Positions 7,868 to 16,877 of a DNA stretch of 64,000 bases are shown one piece after another; within the stretch, counting starts at the first letter, position 1; every line of letters starts with the position of its first letter. The notes under the pieces were generated by a model. The model ran no database searches. It was not told the origin of the DNA and saw only the letters and a program-made list of their open reading frames with translations. Source of the stretch: a virus; the IMG/VR virus record IMGVR_UViG_3300027850_000002, positions 111,416 through 175,415 of that record; one strand, given 5' to 3'. Made by a program: the position numbers and the translations under genes.

Positions 7868-9274
7868 GTGAAGGACCCTCTAAGCGCACAACGTGGCGCC
7901 GCCAACCGCGGCGCTGCAGGTCTAGGACGTGTCGGTAAGGGGAACTGGGAGTTGGGGGTAGTTGTCGCCTACAACTCAGCGACTCATACGTCCATCGTGC
8001 GTACGCACAGTGGACGCCCTCTCCATGACGTGCCGCAGATCAAAGCGAGCGCGAGTGGCTTCGACCACATTCCCACAGGAACAACCGTTGTGATCTCGTG
8101 GGACCTCGGCATTCCAGCAATCGTTGGATGTATGGACATGCCGCGCTCTCCCCAGCCGGCGACGCAATCTCCCACGCTCACGGGCGTCGAGGGAGTTGGA
8201 AACGCAGACCCAACCCAGCTGACGCAGGGTTCGAACAACTACAAACCGACGAACGCACCCACCGACATGGGACAGGGTGACTGGGCCCAAGTAGGCACGA
8301 TGGGCAACCACGTTGCCGTGCTCGAGGGCGGCGTCTCGCTCTTGGGCAGCCCCTCCGCACACCTGCAGTCGCTGGGGACGTCTGGAACGATGCGAACCAT
8401 CGCGCGACGCATCCAACAGTTCTCGGACTTCGGTCAAATGCGAATCGAGAACGACCAAGGCAAGACGTCGTTCATCCTTCGCGCGGGGTCCAACCAGACA
8501 ACACAAACGGGGCAAGACGAACAGCACTGGACCATTCGATTGGACCTAGGCGCCACCGGCGACATGTTCGACTTCCGAATCCTTGAGCCCGAAGGTGCTG
8601 TGCTGTTCCGCCTCCACGCGGGCGCGGATGGACGTGTTCAGATCTTCGGCGAAGGCGGTGTCGATCTATCGTCGGGAGCGAGTGGGACCGGTCAAATGCG
8701 TCACGACATCGCAGGAGCCCGCGCGACTACCGTAGCCGGCGATGACACCCACGTCGTGGATGGGGCTTCTGACACCGTCGTTGCTGCGTCCGCAACCTAC
8801 GCCATCGGACGGGACATAACACGTTCGGTAGGACGCAACGCAACGGAGTTCATCGGAGGGGGCCGAGATGTTGGCGTGAGCGGCGATGAAACGCTCGCAA
8901 CCGCCGGTGATCGATCTACCAAAGTAGGTGGTAACGATAAGACCGATGTCACAGGAAACTCGACCATCAAGGCGATACGGGTAAACACGATCGACGGTGT
9001 TCAGGTCAAGCTCGGTTCGAACGCGGTGCAACCCGTCACCCGGAGCCTGGATTTTGGATCGAAGGTGCTAGCGCCTATCAGCGCAGCAGCGACCACGCTA
9101 CTCGCGGGGGCAGCCGCCGCCACGGTCATCGGTTCGGCGCTCCCCGGCCCGCCCGTGACCACTCCGTTGGCGCTCGCCGCACTGAATGCAGCAGTATCGA
9201 GCTTTGCATCCGCGGTGATCTCAGCCATCGCTGCATTCCCAGGAACCCTCTCCACGAAAGTGAAGACGGAGTAA
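7868..9274 (+). CDS. Baseplate central spike protein (gp5/gpV-like)
   Basis: A 468-residue protein with GTG start. Residues 25-95 (WELGVVVAYN, TGTTVVISWDLGIPAIVGC) look like the OB-fold that begins gpV and gp5-type spikes. Residues about 285-370 contain short imperfect repeats (TTVAGDDTHVVDGASDTVV, IGGGRDVGVSGDETLA) of the kind that forms the triple-stranded beta-helix of membrane-piercing spikes. The C-terminal 90 residues are Ala-rich and probably helical, which is unusual for a spike tip. No lysozyme domain is visible. It would sit at the centre of the baseplate and puncture the host envelope. Confidence 0.7.
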   Translation: MKDPLSAQRGAANRGAAGLGRVGKGNWELGVVVAYNSATHTSIVRTHSGRPLHDVPQIKASASGFDHIPTGTTVVISWDLGIPAIVGCMDMPRSPQPATQSPTLTGVEGVGNADPTQLTQGSNNYKPTNAPTDMGQGDWAQVGTMGNHVAVLEGGVSLLGSPSAHLQSLGTSGTMRTIARRIQQFSDFGQMRIENDQGKTSFILRAGSNQTTQTGQDEQHWTIRLDLGATGDMFDFRILEPEGAVLFRLHAGADGRVQIFGEGGVDLSSGASGTGQMRHDIAGARATTVAGDDTHVVDGASDTVVAASATYAIGRDITRSVGRNATEFIGGGRDVGVSGDETLATAGDRSTKVGGNDKTDVTGNSTIKAIRVNTIDGVQVKLGSNAVQPVTRSLDFGSKVLAPISAAATTLLAGAAAATVIGSALPGPPVTTPLALAALNAAVSSFASAVISAIAAFPGTLSTKVKTE

Positions 9275-9276
9275 GC

Positions 9277-9435
9277 ATGGCTGAAGACCCCAAATGGGAC
9301 GGTACACCTGCGTTAGGCGTCATCCTTGCGCGGATGGCTGAACTCTACGCACGCGTGGTTCAAGTAGAACTCGCGCAGCAAAAAAAGAACGCGGACCGCG
9401 TCGCTGCAATGTTCACAGAGAGCCCGTCCAAATGA
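9277..9435 (+). CDS. 52-residue hypothetical protein
   Basis: A short gene between the spike and the large structural gene, overlapping the latter by ATGA. The product begins MAEDPKWDGTPALG and then forms one amphipathic helix (ILARMAELYARVVQVELAQQ). Tight coupling on the 3' side and 2-base spacing after the spike support it as a real gene, perhaps a small baseplate component. Confidence 0.55.
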   Translation: MAEDPKWDGTPALGVILARMAELYARVVQVELAQQKKNADRVAAMFTESPSK

Positions 9436-11177
9436 GTACGTGGAACTCCATCAACCCGAATCAGTTGATCCCCAGTAGTGTCGTTGCAGCCGTAACCGCG
9501 ATAGGCGACACCCTCACAAGTGCAATCAGTGCAGCGTCAAATCCGCTCAGTAAATTTCCTTCCTTATCGGCACCGAACGTTCCCGACCCCATCACAGCAG
9601 TCGTTAATGCGATTTTGGATACATTGTCAGGTCTCCTCAAGGCCGGTCGTATTCACACACTTGCCGTACCCATTGTAAAAACGGTTCCTAACAAACCGTC
9701 GCCTCGGTTGCCGTCCACTCTAAACGACCTACAAGCCATGCTTGCAGTGCGATTAGGTCCCGCGTCTACCGCGGAACATGACGCATATACGAACATGGTC
9801 ATGCGTACAGGTGGTAATGCGGGCTTCTACCAAACATTCGCCGCGTCGATCATGGATCCGCAAGACTCCAACAGACCGAAATATGACAACGGTAAAGATG
9901 CCGTTGCGATGACGGTCTTAATGATCGGTGCGCCAAGGTTCTCAAGCATCGCATCAGCAGCATCGACGCTAGACCTTCTAACGCGTCCGACGAGTGACAA
10001 CAGCTTCGTCTCTCGCATCATCCCTGTCCCACAAAATCTAGGTACGAAAGTTGTAGGGTCTACGAAACCTCCGGGAATTGGTGTACGTCTCGATTGGGAT
10101 CCTCCAAAACCAGAGAACACACGTCAATTCTTCCCAGGTCTATCTGTCGAAGTAAAACGTTATGCCGTCATTCGAACAACGGACCCACGCGGAGCACGTG
10201 CACGCATGGTCATGGACTTGTTCAAGACGCAAAAGCTGACTGAAGGTCTAACAACAGGAAAGGCCAAGGTCGTCAAAATCGGGTCGGGCAGAAATACAGC
10301 GTATCTAGATACCGACGCGAGCCTCAAGCCCGCGACCCCCGTCTACTACTTCATCGCGTGGGAATGCACCGTGAAAGAGAACGGGGAGACTGTCACACTA
10401 CCGTTCGATAAACTTTCGAACGTGTCCAAGGTTGCGGTAACGAGTCCTGCTGCACCGCAAACGGGAAGCGCACCCAACTGGGTTGCTACGGACTCGGCGA
10501 TCTCTGCATTTCCAAGTCTCGATAACGCGGCCCGTCGCCTCATCGCAGAGACCCAAGTTCTGCTCAAGCCTTCCGCGAGTCCGCTGTCGCGCATTGATGC
10601 GGCGCTCAAAATATCTAAGGATGCAACTGCACGCTTGTCTGCGCGTTCAACGGAATTGATTGACGACGTCAAGCGGTTGACTGCAGCGCTGTCGGCGCCC
10701 ATTCCCGCGGTCTACGTCACCCAGATGTCGAGCGCTACAGGCGGAACAGCGTTTCTTCTAGCTGAGCTAGCTAAACGTCTCGGCGATACAAGTGACCCTT
10801 CACGCCCCCCGTTTGATAACGGTGAGTATGTGATTGGTGTTTGCTTTGTTGCAGGTGCGCCCCGTCTCGCGGACCTAGCGAAGGTCATCGCATTCTTCAA
10901 GGCGCTATTCGGTCCTGCCAACGCTGCGAATCCGCTACTCGGTCTTCTTGCTTCAATCGACACATTGGTGGCTCAAGCAGAAACGGTAGTTTTCCAGCCA
11001 GACATGACGCCGTTCCCTCCAGGAACGGACCTGACGGCCATCGACCCCGCGACGGGACGGCCTCCAACACTTGGTACGGCGGTGATCGCTGCAGATGGAA
11101 CGCCTGTCGCAGCTGACAGCCCGGACAATCCGAACGCAGGTAACACGAACGTCCCGCCGTCTGCCGAGCGCTGCTAG
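9432..11177 (+). CDS. Large structural protein, probably baseplate
   Basis: A 581-residue protein. The centre (about residues 220-335, VRLDWDPPKPE to PVYYFIAWECTV) has a fibronectin-like beta pattern. Two similar modules flank it, both with TGG, a helix, DNG and GAPR: KYDNGKDAVAMTVLMIGAPRF near residue 150 and PFDNGEYVIGVCFVAGAPRL near 455, so the protein contains a diverged internal duplication. Third positions look less GC-rich than in its neighbours. Position after the spike suggests a baseplate or tail-tip role. Family not recognised. Confidence 0.5.
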   Translation: MSTWNSINPNQLIPSSVVAAVTAIGDTLTSAISAASNPLSKFPSLSAPNVPDPITAVVNAILDTLSGLLKAGRIHTLAVPIVKTVPNKPSPRLPSTLNDLQAMLAVRLGPASTAEHDAYTNMVMRTGGNAGFYQTFAASIMDPQDSNRPKYDNGKDAVAMTVLMIGAPRFSSIASAASTLDLLTRPTSDNSFVSRIIPVPQNLGTKVVGSTKPPGIGVRLDWDPPKPENTRQFFPGLSVEVKRYAVIRTTDPRGARARMVMDLFKTQKLTEGLTTGKAKVVKIGSGRNTAYLDTDASLKPATPVYYFIAWECTVKENGETVTLPFDKLSNVSKVAVTSPAAPQTGSAPNWVATDSAISAFPSLDNAARRLIAETQVLLKPSASPLSRIDAALKISKDATARLSARSTELIDDVKRLTAALSAPIPAVYVTQMSSATGGTAFLLAELAKRLGDTSDPSRPPFDNGEYVIGVCFVAGAPRLADLAKVIAFFKALFGPANAANPLLGLLASIDTLVAQAETVVFQPDMTPFPPGTDLTAIDPATGRPPTLGTAVIAADGTPVAADSPDNPNAGNTNVPPSAERC

Positions 11178-11209
11178 CTGCCTGATTTGTTTATTAGGTA
11201 AGCGGCGCC

Positions 11210-11215
11210 TATCAT
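11210..11215 (+). promoter_or_regulatory. TATCAT -10 element, leaderless geometry
   Basis: GCGCCTATCATTCCGC, with the hexamer ending 5 bases before the GTG at 11221. A TTGTTT at 11187-11192 lies 17 bases upstream and could act as a -35. There is no ribosome binding site before the GTG. Confidence 0.6.
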
Positions 11216-11220
11216 TCCGC

Positions 11221-11484
11221 GTGCCCAAGATTCGTGAATACACGTGCGATTGTGGTGCCCGTTTCGAACACATGCACATGACCGAAGATGAGGTCGCGCT
11301 GTGTCCGACGTGCGCGCAATCAGTCGGTCCAAAGGACGAAATGTTGGGCGGGCATTCGTGTACAACAATCGTTCCGATGTCCCGGACCTCGTTGAAAAAC
11401 AAGGCGGGCTACGTCCACTCGCACGGCGACAAGCCGGCTGAAAAGGGCTCGGTTAGCGTGCCGAGCAACAAGGGGAGCTTCTGA
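11221..11484 (+). CDS. Small FmdB-type zinc ribbon protein
   Basis: An 87-residue protein starting at GTG directly behind a CCTATCATT promoter motif. It opens IREYTCDCGARFEHMHM and continues with CPTCAQS, giving C-x-C...CxxC in the layout of FmdB-like zinc ribbons (YxCxxCGxxFE...CPxC). The C-terminal half is Ser/Lys-rich and unstructured. Such proteins occur in many phages and bacteria and are poorly understood. It stands at the head of the lysis block. Confidence 0.6.
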   Translation: MPKIREYTCDCGARFEHMHMTEDEVALCPTCAQSVGPKDEMLGGHSCTTIVPMSRTSLKNKAGYVHSHGDKPAEKGSVSVPSNKGSF

Positions 11485-11990
11485 TGCAGGACCAGATCGA
11501 AACCGTCAGCATGTTGATCGTCAAGGGTGTTGTACTGCCGCTCGTAGGACTCTTTGTCGCGTGGGCATCCATGATGCTGCCGGCGTGGATCAAGGCAAAG
11601 GTGAAGAACGAGAGTGTCGCGGGCGTCCTCGAGCGCCTCTCGACGCTTGCGTTCTCCGTCGTAACGGAGATCCAGCAGACGATCGTCTCAGGTCTCGGCG
11701 ACCAAGCGACCACAGAAGAGCTGCAAAAGGCGCGCGACCAAGCGATCGCAACCCTAAAATCACACCTCGGTGCGAAGGGTATGAAGGAACTGATGACAGT
11801 GTTGGGTCTTGCGGACGCCGCCGTCAACAAGCTGCTCGTCACATTCATCGAATCGGCGGTGCACAACCTTCCAAAGACGTTGATGGCAGGAACGTTGATC
11901 GAGACAAAGTCGACCACGACACCAGAAACGGCGAGCGAACCAGCTACCACCACTGTCACTACCACCGCAGCAACTTCGACCCCGACCTGA
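11484..11990 (+). CDS. Putative holin (LLH-like)
   Basis: A 168-residue protein that starts in the TGATG overlap with the zinc-ribbon gene behind GGGGAG. One N-terminal membrane span (IVKGVVLPLVGLFVAWASM) is followed by a long helix with conserved spacing (ARDQAIATLKSHLGAKGMKE), as in the LL-H holin superfamily, and a Thr-rich C-terminal tail. It is the first gene of a run with an endolysin two genes on, which supports a role in timing membrane permeabilisation. Confidence 0.55.
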   Translation: MQDQIETVSMLIVKGVVLPLVGLFVAWASMMLPAWIKAKVKNESVAGVLERLSTLAFSVVTEIQQTIVSGLGDQATTEELQKARDQAIATLKSHLGAKGMKELMTVLGLADAAVNKLLVTFIESAVHNLPKTLMAGTLIETKSTTTPETASEPATTTVTTTAATSTPT

Positions 11991-12001
11991 AAGGCCTTCC
12001 T

Positions 12002-12409
12002 ATGCGCTTCATTCTCGTCCTCGTTCTCGTCATCGGTCTGGCCAGCACGACCGCGTGTCCTCCAGGTCCAGGTCCTGTCGGTCCGGTGATCAACGCCGTT
12101 GTCGATTGTCTCGGTGCGAACCGCCCGCAAATCGACACCCTTATCAACGAGTTCAAGGGACCGATTCTCGGTGGTGGTTCGGTCTCGTGGCCGGACGTCA
12201 AGCTTCGGGCAACACAGGCCGGCAAGGACATCGGCGGCTGTTTCATCATGGAACTGACGCAGTGGTTCCTCAGTGGAACGCGCGCAGCGCCGGATGCAAA
12301 GGCGGCGCACGACGCTGCAGAGGAATTCCGTAGGACCGTCGGAGGAAACGCGACGTACTCCACGATCTGCGTGCGGGAAGACGGTACCAAGTCGGCGTGT
12401 AAGCTGTGA
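12002..12409 (+). CDS. Putative lipoprotein in the lysis block (o-spanin candidate)
   Basis: A 135-residue protein with a hydrophobic signal (MRFILVLVLVIGLASTTAC) ending at a Cys, then a Pro-rich CPPGPGPVGP stretch. The residue at -3 of the lipobox is Thr, not the usual Leu. Two further Cys pairs lie in the mature part. In lysis blocks of phages of Gram-negative hosts, a small Pro-rich lipoprotein is often the outer spanin. This one is longer than usual and has no clear inner-spanin partner beside it, so the call is tentative. Confidence 0.45.
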   Translation: MRFILVLVLVIGLASTTACPPGPGPVGPVINAVVDCLGANRPQIDTLINEFKGPILGGGSVSWPDVKLRATQAGKDIGGCFIMELTQWFLSGTRAAPDAKAAHDAAEEFRRTVGGNATYSTICVREDGTKSACKL

Positions 12410-13152
12410 CGCTGAAGATCGGCAAAACGGGCGCAGTACCGTCGCGACATGATCCAAAGACGGTCACGTACAAGGCGATCCACAAAGCGCTCGCAATTGC
12501 CGATCCGAGACGTACACCGCCATTTCACGTCGACACTCGGCCACGCAACGCACGCTGGGACATCAACGGCAACGACCGCTACGGCTGCTGCACGTTCGCT
12601 GGCATCGTCCGTATCATGCAGAACAACGCGGCCCGCAAGGGCCGTACGCTTGACATCACGGACGAGGACGTCATCAAGGCGTACCTGGACAGCACAGGTG
12701 GCGTCGACGCAGGGCAGATGCCGATCAACGCGCTGAACTACATGCGCAGCATCGGCATCAAGGGCCACAAGGTGTTGGCGTATGCACGGGTCGGTGACCG
12801 AGACGTGTACGAACGACAAAGCGCGCTCGCGACGTTCGGTTCGCTGTACGTCGCCGCAGGGCTGCCTGCCAAACTCAATGATGATCGGGACCTACGGTGG
12901 GAGTTGACGCCGCGTGAGAAACGCACGGCTAGCGACGAGCCGCGCTCGATGGGCGGACACGCCTACCCGATTTTTGGTTTTCAACGCGGTGAAGAGTTCT
13001 CCGTACCGTGGGACCAGGAGGTCATCGAAGAGGCCAACTGGACGGACTATTACCGCGAGGAGACCTGGGTGTTCGCTGACAACCAGGAAACGGACCAACT
13101 TCTGCTCGGTGTCATGTTCGCGCAACTCGCAGCGATCAAGGAGACCGCATGA
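12406..13152 (+). CDS. Papain-like cysteine peptidase-type protein
   Basis: A 248-residue protein with GTG start overlapping the lipoprotein gene. It contains NGNDRYGCCTFAGIVRIM (about residue 54), resembling the Cys-bearing helix of papain-like folds (...CgnCtf.a), and GGHAYPIFGFQ (about 183) where the catalytic His would be, then WTDYYREETWVF. Proteins of this type occur in several phage genomes next to lysins. It may act on cell wall peptides or process proteins. The presence of CC at the active-site position is unusual, and activity is not certain. Confidence 0.5.
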   Translation: MTLKIGKTGAVPSRHDPKTVTYKAIHKALAIADPRRTPPFHVDTRPRNARWDINGNDRYGCCTFAGIVRIMQNNAARKGRTLDITDEDVIKAYLDSTGGVDAGQMPINALNYMRSIGIKGHKVLAYARVGDRDVYERQSALATFGSLYVAAGLPAKLNDDRDLRWELTPREKRTASDEPRSMGGHAYPIFGFQRGEEFSVPWDQEVIEEANWTDYYREETWVFADNQETDQLLLGVMFAQLAAIKETA

Positions 13153-14147
13153 CCCTCAAGCTAGGCAGTCAAGGACCCGAGGTCGAACAGCTGCAGCTCA
13201 AGTTGAAGGCCGCCGGGTACGACCCTGGCAACGTCGATGGAGACTACGGCAAGCGTACTGTGGACGCCGTGCTCGCGTTCCAAACAGACCGTCCAGATCT
13301 CGACGATGACGGTGCTGCAGGTCCAATGACCCTCGGCGCTCTGGATGCTGCGATTGCAAAGACGAAGCCCGCGTCTGCAACGCCCGTGGCGCCGACATCC
13401 ACCGTGCCTTGCGACGCGACAACGTGGGCCGCTTTCATGTCACTTGTCGACAAGGTCACAAAGCTTCCCGTCAAGTACGGACCTGGGCGAGGTCTTTGGT
13501 CCAAAGACAAATTCGTCATCACGTACAATCCCGGATCGCTCGTGAAAGACGTCAGGTGGACCGGCTGGCCGAACGTTCTCGGAAAGCCGTACCCAAGCTT
13601 TCACTGTACGTCGTGGTGCAACTTCTTCATGAGCTGGTTGTGTCGCCGCAACCAGGACTACACGCACGCGGGCAACATCCCCTCGCTGTTCGACCTTCTT
13701 TCGAAAGGTCCAGAGGTCCATCAGAACCCGGGCGCTGGTCCGTACCGAGGCTTTGGGGACGTGTGCTATCCGATTGTCCCCGATGGGTCAGCTGTGAAGC
13801 GCAGCGGCGTGCCCAAGGTCATGGATGTACGTGAGCTGTACGCACGTCGGGCGGACTTGCCGACCTTCGTCGTGTTCGGCCAATCGACGAAGAAAACCGG
13901 CGGCTGGAATTGGTGGCATCACACAGGGCTGTACGTCGCGCGCGACGGCAAGCTGTTCCGGATCGCCGCCGATGGCTTCAAGGGGTCGAACGGCTACTCT
14001 GCGAGCCCGATGAAGTACGTGGAAATCACGCCCCAGAACCTCAGTGCGTTCGACGGCTGTGTGTACCGCTGCTACGGCGTCCGCACGACGGACGGTACCT
14101 ACGGCGACAAGAGCAGGCCGTACGCGACCGTGGACTTCGAAGCGTAA
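13149..14147 (+). CDS. Endolysin: peptidoglycan-binding domain plus Cys/His amidase-peptidase
   Basis: A 332-residue protein. Residues 1-65 form a PG_binding_1 repeat (LGSQGPEVEQLQLKLKAAGY, then GxY/G-x-TVDAVLAFQ and GPMTLGAL). After a Pro/Thr linker, residues 95-330 carry SFHCTSWCNFF (Cys153 or Cys157) and WNWWHHTGLYVARDG (His257/His258), the nucleophile and base expected in a CHAP or NlpC/P60-like fold. Binding domain at the N-terminus and catalytic domain at the C-terminus is a familiar endolysin order. No signal peptide, so export would depend on the holin upstream. Confidence 0.75.
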   Translation: MTLKLGSQGPEVEQLQLKLKAAGYDPGNVDGDYGKRTVDAVLAFQTDRPDLDDDGAAGPMTLGALDAAIAKTKPASATPVAPTSTVPCDATTWAAFMSLVDKVTKLPVKYGPGRGLWSKDKFVITYNPGSLVKDVRWTGWPNVLGKPYPSFHCTSWCNFFMSWLCRRNQDYTHAGNIPSLFDLLSKGPEVHQNPGAGPYRGFGDVCYPIVPDGSAVKRSGVPKVMDVRELYARRADLPTFVVFGQSTKKTGGWNWWHHTGLYVARDGKLFRIAADGFKGSNGYSASPMKYVEITPQNLSAFDGCVYRCYGVRTTDGTYGDKSRPYATVDFEA

Positions 14148-14163
14148 TCCCGCGTCGGTCCAC

Positions 14164-14169
14164 TATAAT
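14164..14169 (+). promoter_or_regulatory. TATAAT -10 element, leaderless geometry
   Basis: CACTATAATTAGGGC, with the hexamer ending 6 bases before the ATG at 14176. The transcript would begin at or next to the start codon. No ribosome binding site and no clear -35. Confidence 0.65.
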
Positions 14170-14175
14170 TAGGGC

Positions 14176-14541
14176 ATGGCGCAGACCCTGACCGTCGCTG
14201 GCGCGGCCTCCTGTCCTTTCGTGGACGGTGGCGCCGTTGCTCCCATTCCCCTTGCGACTGCTCTCGGCTTCACGTCACGAGCAGACTTCCAGCGGAGCTA
14301 TCTCGGCGCCATTGTCGATGATCCTGTCAACTTCGGGACGCTCGCAGTGCCGGGTGCCAAGGGCGTCATCGTCATGTGCACGGCAGGCAGTTGCACGATC
14401 AAGTTCAACGGCGGTCTCGATGCGTGGCCCCTCTCGCCCGGCGGCTACTTCATTTGGATCAACACCGCGCAGCCATTCCCGACGTCGGCTCTGATCTCGA
14501 CGACAGGTGCTGCAGGCGTGTTCTTCCTCGCGGTAGGATGA
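14176..14541 (+). CDS. Small beta-rich virion-like protein
   Basis: A 121-residue protein made mainly of beta-strand-like segments, including IVMCTAGSCTIKFNGGLDAW and GGYFIWINTAQPFP. This pattern resembles small phage proteins that decorate heads or fibres, though the family is not firmly recognised. It has its own CCACTATAATT promoter with leaderless spacing, which suggests independent, strong expression. Confidence 0.5.
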   Translation: MAQTLTVAGAASCPFVDGGAVAPIPLATALGFTSRADFQRSYLGAIVDDPVNFGTLAVPGAKGVIVMCTAGSCTIKFNGGLDAWPLSPGGYFIWINTAQPFPTSALISTTGAAGVFFLAVG

Positions 14542-14544
14542 CCA

Positions 14545-14994
14545 ATGCTACAAAGGGCTTTCGAACAGGGCTGTAGCAACGCGTGCGCACGCTTCGGCGT
14601 GAAGATCGCAGCTGTCCCTCTCGCGCGCCCGATACCGCGAATGACGACGCCACACGTGCCAAAGCCCGGCTTCAAGCTCACACCTCAAGAAGAAGCGCAG
14701 GCGTTACGCATGAAGAGTCAGTCGCCTGCACAACGGCAACAAGAACTCGGCTTGGACCGTGACACGCAGAACACGCAGTTCGCACAGCGGCACGACCTGC
14801 CCTCTGCATCCCCTGTGGCGGCTGCCGGGCGGGGTGCGCGTGGTGCGGGTGGTTTCATGCGTCCCATCAAGCGGGGCCTCGGTCTCGCTGCGCTCGGGGC
14901 CGCGGGTACGGCAGCCTACGGTCTCCACAAGCAGCACCATATTGACGAAGAGAAAATTCCGCTCGTCTACGCCCCTCTGCAAGGTGGTTTCTGA
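14545..14994 (+). CDS. Hypothetical protein with shared N-terminal motif
   Basis: A 149-residue protein beginning MLQRAFEQGCSNACARFGVK, a clear copy of the motif AF-x2-G-x3-A-x2-(K/R)-FG shared with the 349, 5159, 14994 and 27138 genes. The middle is polar and Gln-rich; a Gly/Ala segment near residues 110-128 could be a membrane span (GLGLAALGAAGTAAYGL). It overlaps the next gene by TGATG. Function unknown; possibly a virion protein. Confidence 0.5.
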   Translation: MLQRAFEQGCSNACARFGVKIAAVPLARPIPRMTTPHVPKPGFKLTPQEEAQALRMKSQSPAQRQQELGLDRDTQNTQFAQRHDLPSASPVAAAGRGARGAGGFMRPIKRGLGLAALGAAGTAAYGLHKQHHIDEEKIPLVYAPLQGGF

Positions 14995-15269
14995 TGACGC
15001 TCAAGCACGCGTACGCGAGAGGTTGTCGAGCGGCGCTCGAGAAGTTCGCGCTCGATCCTCCAACCGCTGTTGACGCGTTCATGGGCGCGGTGGAATCAGG
15101 CAAGGATGTTGCGCCTGAACCGGCATTGCCGCCGATGTCTCATGCACCCGGCGAGATGCTTCCTGCACTCGACGGCACGACGCCACTCTCGACGTCGCCG
15201 CCCATGTCGCCGGACCTCGGTTCCACCATCGGTGCACCGCCACCACCCATGATGGGCGCGCTGGGCTGA
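14994..15269 (+). CDS. Hypothetical protein with shared N-terminal motif
   Basis: A 91-residue protein beginning MTLKHAYARGCRAALEKFAL, the cleanest example of the recurrent N-terminal motif. The remainder is Pro/Met/Ser-rich and probably disordered. That the motif is followed by almost nothing structured suggests it acts as a tag or targeting element, which is inference. Confidence 0.5.
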   Translation: MTLKHAYARGCRAALEKFALDPPTAVDAFMGAVESGKDVAPEPALPPMSHAPGEMLPALDGTTPLSTSPPMSPDLGSTIGAPPPPMMGALG

Positions 15270-15273
15270 TGTG

Positions 15274-16875
15274 ATGATCGGCAAGGGCTGGCTCAAGTTT
15301 GCGATCCTTGGAAGCACGTATGCACGGGCGCTCGAGAATGCGAACACGCGCGCAGGACGCCCTGGCGGAATGTTCTCGTCGATTGCAGAACAGCCACTGG
15401 CCAAACTCAAGCCAGGCGCATCAGCGTATGTGCGTGCGCCCGGTGCGCTGACGCCGACCGCAGACCAACGCGGCATGCAACAGATGCTCGCGAAAACGCC
15501 GTGGGCGGGTGATGACCATGGTGGGTCGCCGCACGCCGAAGCGACGTACAACGCGCTGTTGAAACGTCGGGGTATGGACGTGAAGACGCCGGGCGGCGAT
15601 ACGAACGCGCAAATCGCGAAGAGCTTCGGGGTCGGAGCCCGTGAACCGTCCGAATCCCATACCGCAGTGACGCGTAAAACGGACCTGCAGGGCCGGGCAG
15701 CGCAGACGCCGGACGGACGGAACCCACTCGAACATCAAGACCGTCGACTGCGAACGCCCAATCCAATGGGTGCGGGGGCTGTTGAGGACGTGCATCAGGC
15801 GCGTCCTATCCAACGGGAACGTCCGCGCGAGCCGCTACCCATGGAACGACACCGCCCGCTTCCTCCGATGCAGCAGGCGGCTCCAATGGCTGCGCCCATG
15901 CCTGCTGCACACAGCAGCGCAGCCACCAACGTGCTCACGGCGCCGCGCCCACCACAGCGGAACATTGCGACGAGTGTCATGAAGGCGGGGGCTGCTCAAT
16001 TCAAGATCGCCGGTCCGCTCGCGACGGCCGTGGGCATCGGTATCCCGCTGGCTGTCGGCGGAAGCATGCTCGCGGGTAAGCCGGGCATTCAGTCGAACAT
16101 CAAGAACCTGTTCGCGGGCAAAGGCACGACGGAGGAACAGGACAAAACGAACGAGCTGCCCGCAGGCGCGTTGCGACAAGCAGACGCAGTCCATCAAACA
16201 CTGTTGGCTCGCGGGTTCGACCCGACGTCGATGCGCATCGGGATTGACGCGCCACCCGGTTCCGGCAAGACGACGCTAGCGCGCGCGCTCGCTCACCGCA
16301 CCGGCATGAAGCACTACGGCCTCGACTGGGAGCCCGGCAATGCCTGGAAGTCGACGATTGGTCTGGGTCGTAACGTCGAGAAGATGCCGCACGCGCCTCG
16401 AGCGGGCGAGATCATGGAGCACTACCTGCTCAACCGTACACACGATCCGGAACTGTTCGACGCTCAGATCCACTTGCGTAGAGACCCGAACATCATCCGT
16501 CAGCAGCTCAACCATCGCGGCAACGCCGCATACATCGGGGACATGATGGACCTCGACAAGTCGCTCGCCGTTGCCGACCTTGGCTTTGACACGCTGGGCG
16601 GCGAGACGATCGATCTCGGCGACGGCACGGTCATGAAGCTTCGGCCGCATGGAGGCTGGGGAGACAACCTCGACCAAGCGCTCATGGCGAAGGGCATCAA
16701 CCCAGCAGGCATGAGTCGTCATTCGAAGCTGCTCTCGCTCCACCGCGGGACACCTACGGAAGGTGCTGGCTGGACGCCGTACGTGAAAAATCCACTGTCA
16801 GGCGGTCAGACGCTTGCGCTGGGTGCGTCGATCCCGTTGGGCGTCATGGCTGCGCGCGCGCTCGCTCGTCACTGA
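15274..16875 (+). CDS. P-loop ATPase/kinase-like protein with a long disordered N-terminus
   Basis: A 533-residue protein (a GTG one codon earlier is an alternative start). The first 220 residues are polar, Arg/Pro-rich and low complexity. A Gly/Ala membrane-like segment lies around 245-270. A Walker A motif (DAPPGSGKTTLARAL) is found near residue 325, followed by LDWEPGNAW, so the C-terminal part resembles small nucleoside- or adenylate-kinase-type P-loop proteins. A hydrophobic stretch closes the protein. A P-loop enzyme next to genes carrying the shared motif is unusual and could be a packaged enzyme. Confidence 0.55.
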   Translation: MIGKGWLKFAILGSTYARALENANTRAGRPGGMFSSIAEQPLAKLKPGASAYVRAPGALTPTADQRGMQQMLAKTPWAGDDHGGSPHAEATYNALLKRRGMDVKTPGGDTNAQIAKSFGVGAREPSESHTAVTRKTDLQGRAAQTPDGRNPLEHQDRRLRTPNPMGAGAVEDVHQARPIQRERPREPLPMERHRPLPPMQQAAPMAAPMPAAHSSAATNVLTAPRPPQRNIATSVMKAGAAQFKIAGPLATAVGIGIPLAVGGSMLAGKPGIQSNIKNLFAGKGTTEEQDKTNELPAGALRQADAVHQTLLARGFDPTSMRIGIDAPPGSGKTTLARALAHRTGMKHYGLDWEPGNAWKSTIGLGRNVEKMPHAPRAGEIMEHYLLNRTHDPELFDAQIHLRRDPNIIRQQLNHRGNAAYIGDMMDLDKSLAVADLGFDTLGGETIDLGDGTVMKLRPHGGWGDNLDQALMAKGINPAGMSRHSKLLSLHRGTPTEGAGWTPYVKNPLSGGQTLALGASIPLGVMAARALARH

Positions 16876-16877
16876 TC

